This document shows, piece by piece, positions 5,273 to 12,771 of a stretch of DNA of 16,973 nucleotides. The DNA is from an uncultured Prevotella sp. (GTDB lineage Bacteria; Bacteroidota; Bacteroidia; Bacteroidales; Bacteroidaceae), in assembly GCA_905211345.1 (NCBI GenBank), contig CAJMAO010000026.1, positions 1 through 16,973 on the forward strand, in the 5' to 3' direction. Below the pieces are notes generated by a model. The model made no database searches and was not told the origin of the DNA. It saw only the letters and a list, made by a program, of their open reading frames with translations. A program made the position numbers and the translations under genes. How positions within the stretch are numbered: the first letter of the stretch is position 1; each line of letters begins with the position of its first letter.

Positions 5273-6769
5273 ATGGGCAATTTAAAGGGATTAGCAAAGG
5301 ACACCGCAATCTACGGACTGAGCAGCATCGTGGGGCGATTCCTCAACTATCTGCTCGTTCCGCTGTACACGGCTACGCTGTCGGCGGCCAGCGGCGGCTA
5401 CGGCGTTATCACCAATGTCTACGCCTACACGGCGTTGCTGCTCGTCATTCTGACCTACGGCATGGAGACAACTTTCTTCCGTTTCGCCAACAAGGATGGC
5501 GAAGACCCGCGGCGGGTTTACTCCACCACGCTTGTGTCCGTCGGCACAACGGCGCTCGTGTTCGTCGTCCTCGTGCTTACGTTCATATCGCCCATATCGG
5601 CGGCGATGGGCTATGCGGAGCACCCTTCATACGTATGGGTGATGGCGGTGACCGTCGCGATAGACGCGTTCCAGTGCATTCCGTTCGCCTACCTGCGGTA
5701 CAAGAAGCGCCCGGTAAAGTTCGCCGCGCTCAAATTGGCCAACATAATAATGTCTATCGCGCTCAACCTTGTGTTCTTCCTCGCCCTTCCGGCGTGGTAC
5801 GAAAGCACCGGCGGCGAGGGCTTTGTAAGCCAAATCTATTCGCCGGAGGTGGGCGTAGGCTACGCTTTCTACATCAACCTGTTCTGCTCCGGCGCGCTGA
5901 TGTTTCTCTTGGTAAAGGAACTGACGGGCTTCAAATACGTGTTCGACCGCGCCCTCATGCGCCGTATGCTCTCGTACAGCTGGCCCATACTGGTGCTCGG
6001 AATAGCCGGAATACTGAACCAGACGGCCGACAAAATCCTCTTTCCTTATATATATAAAGGTGCCGACGCCCATGCACAGCTCGGCATATACGGCGCGGCC
6101 AGCAAGATCGCGATGATAATGGCAATGATAACACAAGCCTTCCGCTACGCCTACGAGCCGTTCGTCTTCGGCAAGGCGAAGGACAGGGACAACCGCGAAA
6201 CTTACGCCAAGGCGATGAAATACTTTGTTGTCTTCACGCTGCTGGCCTTCCTTGCCGTGATATGTTACATGGACATACTGAAGCACCTGATAGGAAGCGA
6301 CTATTGGAGCGGCCTAAGCGTCGTGCCGATAGTCATGGCGGCAGAGATCATGATGGGCGTTTACTTCAACCTGTCGTTCTGGTACAAGCTGATTGACAAA
6401 ACCATTTGGGGCGCGTGGTTCTCAGGAGCGGGCTGCCTTGTGCTCGTCATTGTCAATGTCGTTTTCGTTCCGCGCTACGGCTATATGGCCTGCGCATGGG
6501 CCGGTTTCGCAGGATACGGCACGGCGATGCTGCTCTCTTACTTCGTCGGACAAAAGCATTACCACATCAACTACCCGGTAAAAGAAATCATGCTTTACGT
6601 AGCCGTGGCCATTGTTATATGCGTATTGATGCGCCACAGCAACGCCGCGCTGCCGTTATGGGGCGCACTTGCGGTGAACACCTTGCTGCTCTTTGCGTTC
6701 GCCGCGCTGATAGTGAAACGCGACTTTCCGCTTAAGAACCTGCCCGTAATAGGCAAATACTTCAAATAA
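5273..6769 (+). CDS. Polysaccharide/oligosaccharide flippase of the MOP (Wzx/MATE-like) superfamily
   Basis: From ATG 5273 the protein has 498 residues. The frame is open back to a TTG at 5216, but that extension is a translation of the inverted repeat and is rejected. The N-terminus MGNLKGLAKDTAIYGLSSIV, followed by NYLLVPLYT and YGVITNVYAYTALL, is typical of the Polysacc_synt branch; a YGMETTFFRF motif follows near residues 63-72. About a dozen or more hydrophobic helices extend to the C-terminus. Such proteins move undecaprenyl-linked glycans across the inner membrane. No glycosyltransferase is adjacent, so the substrate is unknown; a housekeeping role or a detached surface-polysaccharide role is possible. 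No -7 box is seen upstream, so transcription probably comes from spmAB through the cassette. The S46 peptidase gene begins 31 nt after the stop. Confidence 0.87.
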   Translation: MGNLKGLAKDTAIYGLSSIVGRFLNYLLVPLYTATLSAASGGYGVITNVYAYTALLLVILTYGMETTFFRFANKDGEDPRRVYSTTLVSVGTTALVFVVLVLTFISPISAAMGYAEHPSYVWVMAVTVAIDAFQCIPFAYLRYKKRPVKFAALKLANIIMSIALNLVFFLALPAWYESTGGEGFVSQIYSPEVGVGYAFYINLFCSGALMFLLVKELTGFKYVFDRALMRRMLSYSWPILVLGIAGILNQTADKILFPYIYKGADAHAQLGIYGAASKIAMIMAMITQAFRYAYEPFVFGKAKDRDNRETYAKAMKYFVVFTLLAFLAVICYMDILKHLIGSDYWSGLSVVPIVMAAEIMMGVYFNLSFWYKLIDKTIWGAWFSGAGCLVLVIVNVVFVPRYGYMACAWAGFAGYGTAMLLSYFVGQKHYHINYPVKEIMLYVAVAIVICVLMRHSNAALPLWGALAVNTLLLFAFAALIVKRDFPLKNLPVIGKYFK

Positions 6770-6800
6770 ACAATATTTATAATATAAAAACCAAACAACA

Positions 6801-8915
6801 ATGAAAAAGTTATCTTTACTTATTCTCGGTCTGCTGACCCTCTTGCCGATTAAGGCAGACGAAGGAATGTGGACACTGTACAACCTGCCCCAGGCGGTGT
6901 ACGACCAGATGAAGGCTTACGGATTCAGCCTTCCTTATGAAAACATCTATTCAAGCAAAGACGCCATCAAGAACTCGTCAGTGCTGTTCGGAGGCTTCTG
7001 CTCGGGCGTGGTAGTATCGCCCGACGGGCTCGTATTCACCAACCACCACTGCGGTTTTGAGGCCATCCGCAGCCATTCTACCGTAGAACACGACTACATG
7101 CTCAACGGTTTCTACGCCAAAACCATAGAGGAGGAACTGCCTAACGAGAACCTTTTCGTCAGCTTCATGGTCGAGCAGCAGGACGTTACGGCGCGCCTTC
7201 AGGCACTGGGCATCGACAACATGAACCCCGACAAGCAGTCGGAACTCATCGACTCGATAGCAACCGTAATGACCGACTCGGTAAAGAAGATAGAAAACAC
7301 GCTCCATGTGGAAATCGACCCGTACTATGAGGGCAACCAGTATTTCGCAACTACTTACCGCCTTTTCCCCGACGTGCGCCTTGTTTTCGCAGTGCCAAAG
7401 TCGATGGGCAAGTTCGGCGGCGAGACCGACAACTGGATGTGGCCGCGCCAGACGTGCGACTTCAGCGTGTTCCGCATATACGCCGACCCGAAGACTAACG
7501 GCCCGGCGGAGTATTCCAAGGACAACGTGCCATACCACCCGCAGACATGGGCAAAGGTGTCGCTACAGGGATACAAGGACGGCGACTTCGCGATGACCAT
7601 CGGTTATCCCGGAAGCACGGAGCGCTACCTCTCGTCTTACGGCATAAAGGAGATGCGCGACGCCGGCAACGCCACGCGAGTGCAGGTGCGCGGACTGAAA
7701 CAGGAGATAATGAAACGCCACATGGATGCCGACGAGGCCGTGCGCATCAAGTACGACTCGAAGTACGCCCAGAGCGCGAACTACTGGAAAAACTCGATGG
7801 GAATGAACAAATGTATCGATTCTATCGGCATCATCGAGCAGAAAAAGGCTTACGAGCTGCGCCTGCGCCACTGGCAGGACACAACAGGATACCTCAAAGG
7901 CAAGCTCGACTTCAACCTCATGGCGAAGCTCTACGGCGAACGTTTCGAGCGCATGAGGGCGTTCTATTACTGGAGCGAGACGTTCCGAGGCACGAGCGAA
8001 CTGGTAACCCGCGCCATGAAAGCCGGAAGCGGAATGGAAGTGAAAGGGCCTGAAGGCAAGCCCGAGAAGCAGTACATCGAGTTCGAGGACAACCGTGACG
8101 CATGGGACGAGGCGCTAGACAAGGAAGTGCTGGCCGCCCTGATGAAGAACTACCGCGAGCACGTGTCAAAAGAATACTGGCCGTCGTTCTACAAGACCAT
8201 TGACACCGAGTTCGGAGGCGACTACACGGCTTACGTGAACCATCTTTACAAGAAATCCATCTTGATGAAGAACGGCAAGAAACTGTACTTCAACAAAAAG
8301 AAATTCAACCAAGACCCCGGCGTGCTGCTCGGCATGAGCCTGCAGGAATACCTCGGCGACCAGCGTGAGGCCCTACTCGCGCTCAGCGACTCTATCGACC
8401 TGCAGGAAAAATACCTCTGCGCGGCAAAACTGCGCATGGAGCAGGACATGCCCCACTACAGCGACGCCAACATGACGATGCGCCTCAGCTACGGGCGCGT
8501 AGGCGGATTTACGATGAACGGCTCGCCCTCAGGTTATTACACTACGGCCGAAAGCATCGTGGAGAAGATGAAGATGAGCGACAGGATACCCGAATATTTC
8601 GCCGAGCCGGTAATGCACGAGCTGCTCTCGGCAAGCGACTTCGGCAAGTATCAGGACAAGACCACGGGCAAGATGCAACTCTGTTTCCTCACCAACAACG
8701 ACATAACGGGCGGCAACAGCGGCTCGCCGATGTTCAACGGCAAGGGCGAACTCATCGGACTGGCCTTCGACGGCAACTGGGACAGCCTCTCGAGCGACAT
8801 CTACTTCGAGAAGAACCTCGCCCGCTGCATCGGCGTCGACATTCGTTACGTAATGTACATGATCGACAAATGGGGGCACGCCGACCGCCTGCTGAAGGAG
8901 ATAAACGCAAAATGA
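6801..8915 (+). CDS. Secreted S46 serine dipeptidyl-peptidase, DPP7-type specificity
   Basis: The protein has 704 residues with a signal peptide (MKKLSLLILGLLTLLPIKA, cleavage near residue 19). The chymotrypsin-like S46 triad is visible: His83 in TNHHCG, Asp220 in CDFSVFR and Ser640 in GGNSGSP. Cys67 and Cys84 are positioned for the active-site disulfide, and the Asn211-Trp212 pair that holds the substrate N-terminus is present in DNWMWPR. S46 enzymes of Bacteroidetes release dipeptides from peptide N-termini in the periplasm. The P1-selecting residue, 18 after the Ser, is Gly658 (FDGNW). Gly there marks the DPP7 class (hydrophobic P1), whereas DPP11 (acidic P1) has Arg. The length is normal for the family. 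The upstream gap is only 31 nt without a -7 box, so co-transcription with the flippase is likely. A strong terminator follows. Confidence 0.94.
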   Translation: MKKLSLLILGLLTLLPIKADEGMWTLYNLPQAVYDQMKAYGFSLPYENIYSSKDAIKNSSVLFGGFCSGVVVSPDGLVFTNHHCGFEAIRSHSTVEHDYMLNGFYAKTIEEELPNENLFVSFMVEQQDVTARLQALGIDNMNPDKQSELIDSIATVMTDSVKKIENTLHVEIDPYYEGNQYFATTYRLFPDVRLVFAVPKSMGKFGGETDNWMWPRQTCDFSVFRIYADPKTNGPAEYSKDNVPYHPQTWAKVSLQGYKDGDFAMTIGYPGSTERYLSSYGIKEMRDAGNATRVQVRGLKQEIMKRHMDADEAVRIKYDSKYAQSANYWKNSMGMNKCIDSIGIIEQKKAYELRLRHWQDTTGYLKGKLDFNLMAKLYGERFERMRAFYYWSETFRGTSELVTRAMKAGSGMEVKGPEGKPEKQYIEFEDNRDAWDEALDKEVLAALMKNYREHVSKEYWPSFYKTIDTEFGGDYTAYVNHLYKKSILMKNGKKLYFNKKKFNQDPGVLLGMSLQEYLGDQREALLALSDSIDLQEKYLCAAKLRMEQDMPHYSDANMTMRLSYGRVGGFTMNGSPSGYYTTAESIVEKMKMSDRIPEYFAEPVMHELLSASDFGKYQDKTTGKMQLCFLTNNDITGGNSGSPMFNGKGELIGLAFDGNWDSLSSDIYFEKNLARCIGVDIRYVMYMIDKWGHADRLLKEINAK

Positions 8916-8967
8916 GCCATTTCATCGGCATACGTGCCGTAGTTCATTGACATTTTACCGTATTACT

Positions 8968-9010
8968 AAAGGCGACATTCCATTGGATGGAATGTCGCCT
9001 TTCCCTTTTT
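8968..9010 (+). terminator. Rho-independent terminator after the S46 peptidase gene
   Basis: AAAGGCGACATTCCA (8968-8982) and TGGAATGTCGCCTTT (8988-9002) form a perfect 15-bp stem with the 5-nt loop TTGGA, followed by CCCTTTTT. This is the clearest intrinsic terminator in the window and probably ends the transcript running through spmAB, the cassette, the flippase and the peptidase. Its arms differ in sequence from the interspersed palindrome family. Confidence 0.88.
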
Positions 9011-9056
9011 AAGAAAACTTTGCACCGACGGCAAACACATTTTCATACAAACTGAT

Positions 9057-9064
9057 TATATTTG
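9057..9064 (+). promoter_or_regulatory. -7 box of the small secreted protein gene
   Basis: TATATTTG matches TAnnTTTG, is followed by CA and lies 20 nt before the ATG at 9085. No clear -33 element was seen. Confidence 0.68.
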
Positions 9065-9084
9065 CAAAAACAACACCAACGATC

Positions 9085-9501
9085 ATGAAACAGCTTTTCA
9101 TCATGCTGCTCTTGGCCATCGCGCCGGCATTGGCGGCGGCACAGCAGGAGCGCCCGTTCGACGCGAAAATCAGCAATTCGGAGTATAAAATCTACATCCG
9201 CATGAACCTTTACGACAAAGACGTAACCGTGCCCGGACAAGACGTTTACGGCCAAGTGGACGGATACATCGGCTCTACCCAGAGCCGCAACATCTGGCTT
9301 GTCATCTCGTCGGAAATCATCGACGGGCGGACGGCAGAGCTGGAGATGGTCAACGACTACGGCAGCGAGGACCTCAAGGCCGAGCTTAAACTGAACGACG
9401 ACGGCACGTACACATTCAAGAAGAAGGGCGGCAGCACCATGAAGTTCGCCGTAAAGGGCAAATGGCAGAAAATACCGGGCAGCTTTGAACTACAGAAATA
9501 A
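9085..9501 (+). CDS. Small secreted protein of unknown function
   Basis: The protein has 138 residues with a clear signal peptide (hydrophobic stretch at residues 4-17, cleavage likely after AAA at residues 17-19), leaving a mature domain of about 119 residues. The mature part alternates hydrophobic and polar residues, suggesting a beta-rich fold. Notable segments are NSEYKIYIRMNLYDKDVTVP, GYIGSTQSRNIWLVIS, a VNDYGSEDLKAELKLNDDGT stretch and a lysine-rich end (KKKGGS, KGKWQKIPG). It has no cysteines in the mature part and no lipobox, so it should be soluble in the periplasm or secreted. It has its own -7 box and is separated by a terminator upstream and hairpins downstream, so it is probably monocistronic. 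I do not recognise a characterised family and assign no function. Confidence 0.85.
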   Translation: MKQLFIMLLLAIAPALAAAQQERPFDAKISNSEYKIYIRMNLYDKDVTVPGQDVYGQVDGYIGSTQSRNIWLVISSEIIDGRTAELEMVNDYGSEDLKAELKLNDDGTYTFKKKGGSTMKFAVKGKWQKIPGSFELQK

Positions 9502-9561
9502 ACGCCCCGCCGACAGAAAAAAAATAAAGACAAAATACAAAAACGAAAACAGTTAAAATAC

Positions 9562-9598
9562 GAAAGGTGGCCTTTTACGTTCCAAAAGGCCGCCTTTC
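9562..9598. repeat. Interspersed palindrome, hairpin 1
   Basis: GAAAGGTGGCCTTTT (9562-9576) pairs with AAAAGGCCGCCTTTC (9584-9598) across a 7-nt loop, 15 positions with a single G-T wobble. It lies 60 nt after the stop of the small secreted protein gene and may also serve as its terminator. Confidence 0.85.
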
Positions 9599-9604
9599 AT
9601 CGTC

Positions 9605-9643
9605 TAAAAGGCCGTCTTTTGCAAGCTAAAAGACGGCCTTTTA
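9605..9643. repeat. Interspersed palindrome, hairpin 2
   Basis: TAAAAGGCCGTCTTTT (9605-9620) and AAAAGACGGCCTTTTA (9628-9643) form a perfect 16-bp stem with loop GCAAGCT. Its arms share 14 bases with the palindrome at 14536-14570. T-runs on both strands would allow bidirectional termination. Confidence 0.88.
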
Positions 9644-9721
9644 CAAGCCCGCTGATTATCAAGCACTTGCAAAGCTGCCTGAAGCCACGGCGTAACACCC
9701 GTAACAAGGCGGCATAACAAC

Positions 9722-9752
9722 AAATGGGTATGGCCGCAGGATACCCATTTTT
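9722..9752 (+). terminator. Terminator-like hairpin upstream of the porin gene
   Basis: AAATGGGTAT (9722-9731) and ATACCCATTT (9741-9750) form a perfect 10-bp stem with a 9-nt loop, followed by TT. It lies about 190 nt upstream of the porin -7 box and 220 nt after the previous gene. The arms end in T-runs on either strand. It may insulate the porin operon from upstream transcription. Confidence 0.5.
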
Positions 9753-9920
9753 CGGTATCCGCCGACCGCCGTCAAAGCGCGTTTCGGCTATTAAAGGAAA
9801 TACCGCATACAATATTTCGCTTTCAGGACAACATGTTCTCTTTTGGCCGCCGTCGGCATACCTATTTATGACTATTGGCAGACGGCTCCGCCATGCATTA
9901 TTTTTACCGATTTTTAAGTA

Positions 9921-9951
9921 TTGCTAACATTTGGCTTTTACCGTACTTTTG
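9921..9951 (+). promoter_or_regulatory. Promoter of the porin-imelysin-cytochrome operon
   Basis: The -7 box TACTTTTG (9944-9951) matches TAnnTTTG, and a TTG at 9921-9923 lies 20 nt upstream, a suitable position for the -33 element. The predicted leader is about 35 nt before the ATG at 9993. No metal-responsive operator could be recognised by eye. Confidence 0.68.
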
Positions 9952-9992
9952 CAGCGGAAATCATTATTGCAAATAAACCATAACACAACGAA

Positions 9993-11327
9993 ATGAATAA
10001 GATTACAACCATGTTTACAGCGTGCGCGATGGGCCTCGGCCTCATGGCCACCGACGTCCAAGCGCAGGTTTCGGCCGCCGACAGCGTGTACAGCCACGCC
10101 AAGGGCAACCGCCTAAGCATAGGCGGCTATGCCGACATTGCGCTGACACGCAACTTTTACAGCGACAACATCTACCGTTACCGCAACCCGGCTACTTACA
10201 AGAACGACCCCTCGCACGGCCGTTTCGACATTCCCCACGCCGTAATCTACCTTAGCTACGACTTCGGCAAAGGCTGGAGCATGTCGAGCGAGATCGAGTT
10301 CGAGCACGGCGGCAGCGGCGGAGCAGTGGAAAAGGAATGGGAAGAAGGCGGCGAATGGGAACAGGAAACCGAGAAAGGCGGCGAGGTTGAGCTTGAGCAA
10401 CTGTGGATACAGAAGTCGTTTGCCGACTGGGCCAACATCCGCGTAGGCCACATGGTGGTGCCCGTCGGGCTGACCAACGCCTACCACGAGCCTCTCAACT
10501 ATTTCACCGTATACCGCCCCGAGGGCGAAAGCACGATACTTCCGAGCACGTGGCACGACACCGGCATCAGTTTCTGGGGCCGCGCCGGCGACTTCCGTTA
10601 CGAGGTGCAGTTCCTCGCCGGACTTGACGCCATGCTCTTCAACCGCGACTATTGGGTGAAAAACGGTGCCGGCTCGCCGTTCGAGTTCAAGGTAGCCAAC
10701 AAGTACGGATTCGCCGCCCGCCTCGACAACTACACCATCCCCGGCCTGCGAGTCGGCCTGAGCGGATATTACGGGCGAACGTTCCACAACACGTTCCCCC
10801 ACGACATGGAGAACGACGGGCAAGTGAACAAGAACGTGAAAGGCGACATTTACATCGGCGCGCTTGACTTCACGTTCAACCGCTTCAACTGGATTGTGCG
10901 CGGAAACGTAGACTACGGCTACCTGAGCGACGCGAAGAAGATATCCAGCATCAAGAACAACTCGGGCGGCGGAAGCTCACCCGTGAAGCGCGCCGACGTA
11001 GGCAAGAACGCCGTCGCCGCCGGAATAGAGGCCGGTTACGACGTTTTCTCGCAGATACCGAAGCTCAGGCGCAACGGCCATAAGCTCTACGTGTTCGGCC
11101 GCTACGAGTATTACGACTCATACATCCGCGCCACCGGCCAGGAGGAAGCCAACTACACGGCCAAGAACCGCTACGCTTTCGGCTTGAATTACAGCCCGCT
11201 CCCGCAGATTGTCGTAAAGGCCGAATACTCGAAAAGATACTTCAACAAGACGCTGGTCAACGGCACGCCGTTCAACGACGAGCCGTCGGTTTCAATAGGA
11301 ATCGCCTATCAGGGCTTCTTCTTATGA
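9993..11327 (+). CDS. Outer-membrane beta-barrel porin with a glutamate-rich segment
   Basis: The protein has 444 residues with a signal peptide (cleavage near QAQ, residues 23-25). Alternating amphipathic strands run throughout (SIGGYADIALTRNF, FDIPHAVIYLSYDF, WANIRVGHMVVPVGLT, RYAFGLNYSPLPQIVVKAEY), and it ends in SVSIGIAYQGFFL with a terminal aromatic-hydrophobic signature typical of barrel insertion. It resembles phosphate-selective porin O/P-like proteins. Residues 100-136 contain 14 glutamates, including EKEWEEGG and EVELEQLW; such acidic loops can bind metal cations. It opens a probable operon: the imelysin gene follows after 40 nt, then a di-heme cytochrome gene. I infer a role as outer-membrane partner in metal, probably iron, uptake. 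The substrate is not proven, and a general porin is the alternative. Confidence 0.8.
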   Translation: MNKITTMFTACAMGLGLMATDVQAQVSAADSVYSHAKGNRLSIGGYADIALTRNFYSDNIYRYRNPATYKNDPSHGRFDIPHAVIYLSYDFGKGWSMSSEIEFEHGGSGGAVEKEWEEGGEWEQETEKGGEVELEQLWIQKSFADWANIRVGHMVVPVGLTNAYHEPLNYFTVYRPEGESTILPSTWHDTGISFWGRAGDFRYEVQFLAGLDAMLFNRDYWVKNGAGSPFEFKVANKYGFAARLDNYTIPGLRVGLSGYYGRTFHNTFPHDMENDGQVNKNVKGDIYIGALDFTFNRFNWIVRGNVDYGYLSDAKKISSIKNNSGGGSSPVKRADVGKNAVAAGIEAGYDVFSQIPKLRRNGHKLYVFGRYEYYDSYIRATGQEEANYTAKNRYAFGLNYSPLPQIVVKAEYSKRYFNKTLVNGTPFNDEPSVSIGIAYQGFFL

Positions 11328-11367
11328 CACCAAACATTATAACATAATATTAAAACAACAAACCAAA

Positions 11368-12672
11368 ATGAAAAAGTTAATTTATCAAGCGTCGGCCGTA
11401 GCCTTGGCCATGACGATGACATTAGGGCTCACTTCGTGCAGCGACGATGACGACAACGGCAGCTGGCAGGAGCAGGAAGAGCAGAAACAGGCCGAAATGC
11501 AGTCGATAACCACGAAGTACGTGAACGATGTCGTGTACTACACTTACGGCAAACTGGCCGACGCTTCGGAAGAACTCTACGCCGGGATAGAGGACATGCG
11601 CGGCGCGCTTGCCGACGGAACGCTCACCGATGCGCAGATAAACAACGTGTGCGACATATTCCTTGAGGCGCGCGCTTGGTGGGAAAAGAGCGAAGCATGG
11701 CTGTACGGCCCGGCCGAAGTCCACGGAATCGACCCCCACATCGACACATGGCCGCTCAGCCGCGCGAGCCTAGCCACATACCTGAGAAGCAACGCCACGA
11801 CCACTTTCGCGCCTGATTTCAACATCGAGGACGCAATCGTATCGGTAAGCGAAAGCAACAGCGAATCGTCTTGGCTGGGCTTCCACGGCCTTGAGTTCAT
11901 ACTCTTCCGCGACGGAGCTCCGCGCACCCTGCAGGACTTCCAAGGCGAAGACGACGCCACGGAGTTTGCCGGAAGCGGTGTCAACGGGGCTTTGGAACTG
12001 AGGTTTGCGCAAGCAGTTGCCGGAGACTTGCGCGACCATTGCTATTGGCTTGAAGTAGGCTGGAAAGGCACCGCGGCGCCTGCCGAGCGCATGGCACGCT
12101 GCAACGCCCGCGGTTTCGAGCTTACTACTAACGGCGATTACACCGGCCACGCGCTGCTCAACCCACGCGCCGGCGGCCTGTATTCTTCTTGGCGCAACGT
12201 CATTTCGACGATTCTCGACTCAGGATGCATGAACATCGCGCAGGAAGTTTCCGACCAGAAGATGGGCCAAGTATGGCGTTGCGCCACTGGAAATGCCATC
12301 ACCACCGGCGAGGAACCCGACAGCCCCGACTACATAGAGTCGCCTTACAGCCACAAGTCGTTCCAAGACTTCTACGACAACATCGTCAGCATAAAGAACG
12401 CCCTTTATGGAAACATAGAGGGAACGACGTATGACGCCAACTCGATAATGGCCTACCTCAACAAATACAACCCTGAACAGGCCGGGAACATACAGCAAAA
12501 CCTCGAGGCATCGTTCGCCGCCCTCGACGTATGTCTTGCCGGGCGCCCGTTCGTTACGATAGCCTACGGCGGCACGCAGGCCGAACTCGACAACGTGGAG
12601 AACGCCATGACGGCCATCAACGGACTAAACACCGCTATCAACGAGGCCAAAGACTGGATTGAGCGCAACTGA
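11368..12672 (+). CDS. Imelysin-family (M75/EfeO-like) lipoprotein
   Basis: The protein has 434 residues and is a lipoprotein: the signal sequence ends in lipobox LTSC with the acylated residue Cys24, then SDDDD, an acidic signal that in Bacteroidetes directs lipoproteins to the cell surface. The imelysin core is visible: a helical N-terminal part with WWEKSEAWLYG near residues 104-114, DPHIDTWPL at 122-130 and the GxHxxE motif GFHGLE with Gly171, His173 and Glu176. Imelysins are helical proteins linked to iron uptake and often encoded beside di-heme oxidoreductases; proteolytic activity is doubted. It lies 40 nt after the porin gene and about 100 nt before the cytochrome gene. A surface iron-binding role is inferred from family, motif and neighbours. 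Confidence 0.88.
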   Translation: MKKLIYQASAVALAMTMTLGLTSCSDDDDNGSWQEQEEQKQAEMQSITTKYVNDVVYYTYGKLADASEELYAGIEDMRGALADGTLTDAQINNVCDIFLEARAWWEKSEAWLYGPAEVHGIDPHIDTWPLSRASLATYLRSNATTTFAPDFNIEDAIVSVSESNSESSWLGFHGLEFILFRDGAPRTLQDFQGEDDATEFAGSGVNGALELRFAQAVAGDLRDHCYWLEVGWKGTAAPAERMARCNARGFELTTNGDYTGHALLNPRAGGLYSSWRNVISTILDSGCMNIAQEVSDQKMGQVWRCATGNAITTGEEPDSPDYIESPYSHKSFQDFYDNIVSIKNALYGNIEGTTYDANSIMAYLNKYNPEQAGNIQQNLEASFAALDVCLAGRPFVTIAYGGTQAELDNVENAMTAINGLNTAINEAKDWIERN

Positions 12673-12696
12673 TACTGACAGGAACGAAAACCACAC

Positions 12697-12733
12697 GAAG
12701 TTGCACCGGACGGACTCCGCCGGGTGCAACTTC
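12697..12733 (+). terminator. Intercistronic hairpin between the imelysin and cytochrome genes
   Basis: GAAGTTGCACC (12697-12707) and GGTGCAACTTC (12723-12733) form an 11-bp stem, with further G-C pairing possible in the loop. It is followed by TTCAGCC and GTTTT. The T-tract is poor, so it may be a partial terminator or RNA-stability hairpin that tunes the ratio of imelysin to cytochrome rather than a full stop. No -7 box follows before the cytochrome gene. Confidence 0.55.
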
Positions 12734-12771
12734 TTCAGCCGTTTTATAAAAACACATAAACCTAAAACATT

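Larger units (their letters stand above)
9502..9992. other. Intergenic spacer of 491 nt with hairpins and the porin promoter
   Basis: No credible gene was found; a 67-codon frame at 9724-9927 lacks a start context and a recognisable product. The spacer holds two hairpins of the interspersed family (9562-9598, 9605-9643), a TGATTATCA motif followed by TTGCAAA (9653-9673), a terminator-like hairpin (9722-9752) and the promoter of the porin gene (9921-9951). Confidence 0.65.

Noticed and set aside
5627..6286. A 219-codon minus-strand frame inside the flippase gene.
   Set aside because: Antisense shadow; histidine- and valine-rich product typical of the reverse frame of a membrane-protein gene.
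9019..9022. TTTG considered as the -33 element for the promoter at 9057.
   Set aside because: It is 34 nt upstream of the -7 box, too far; spacing should be about 20 nt.
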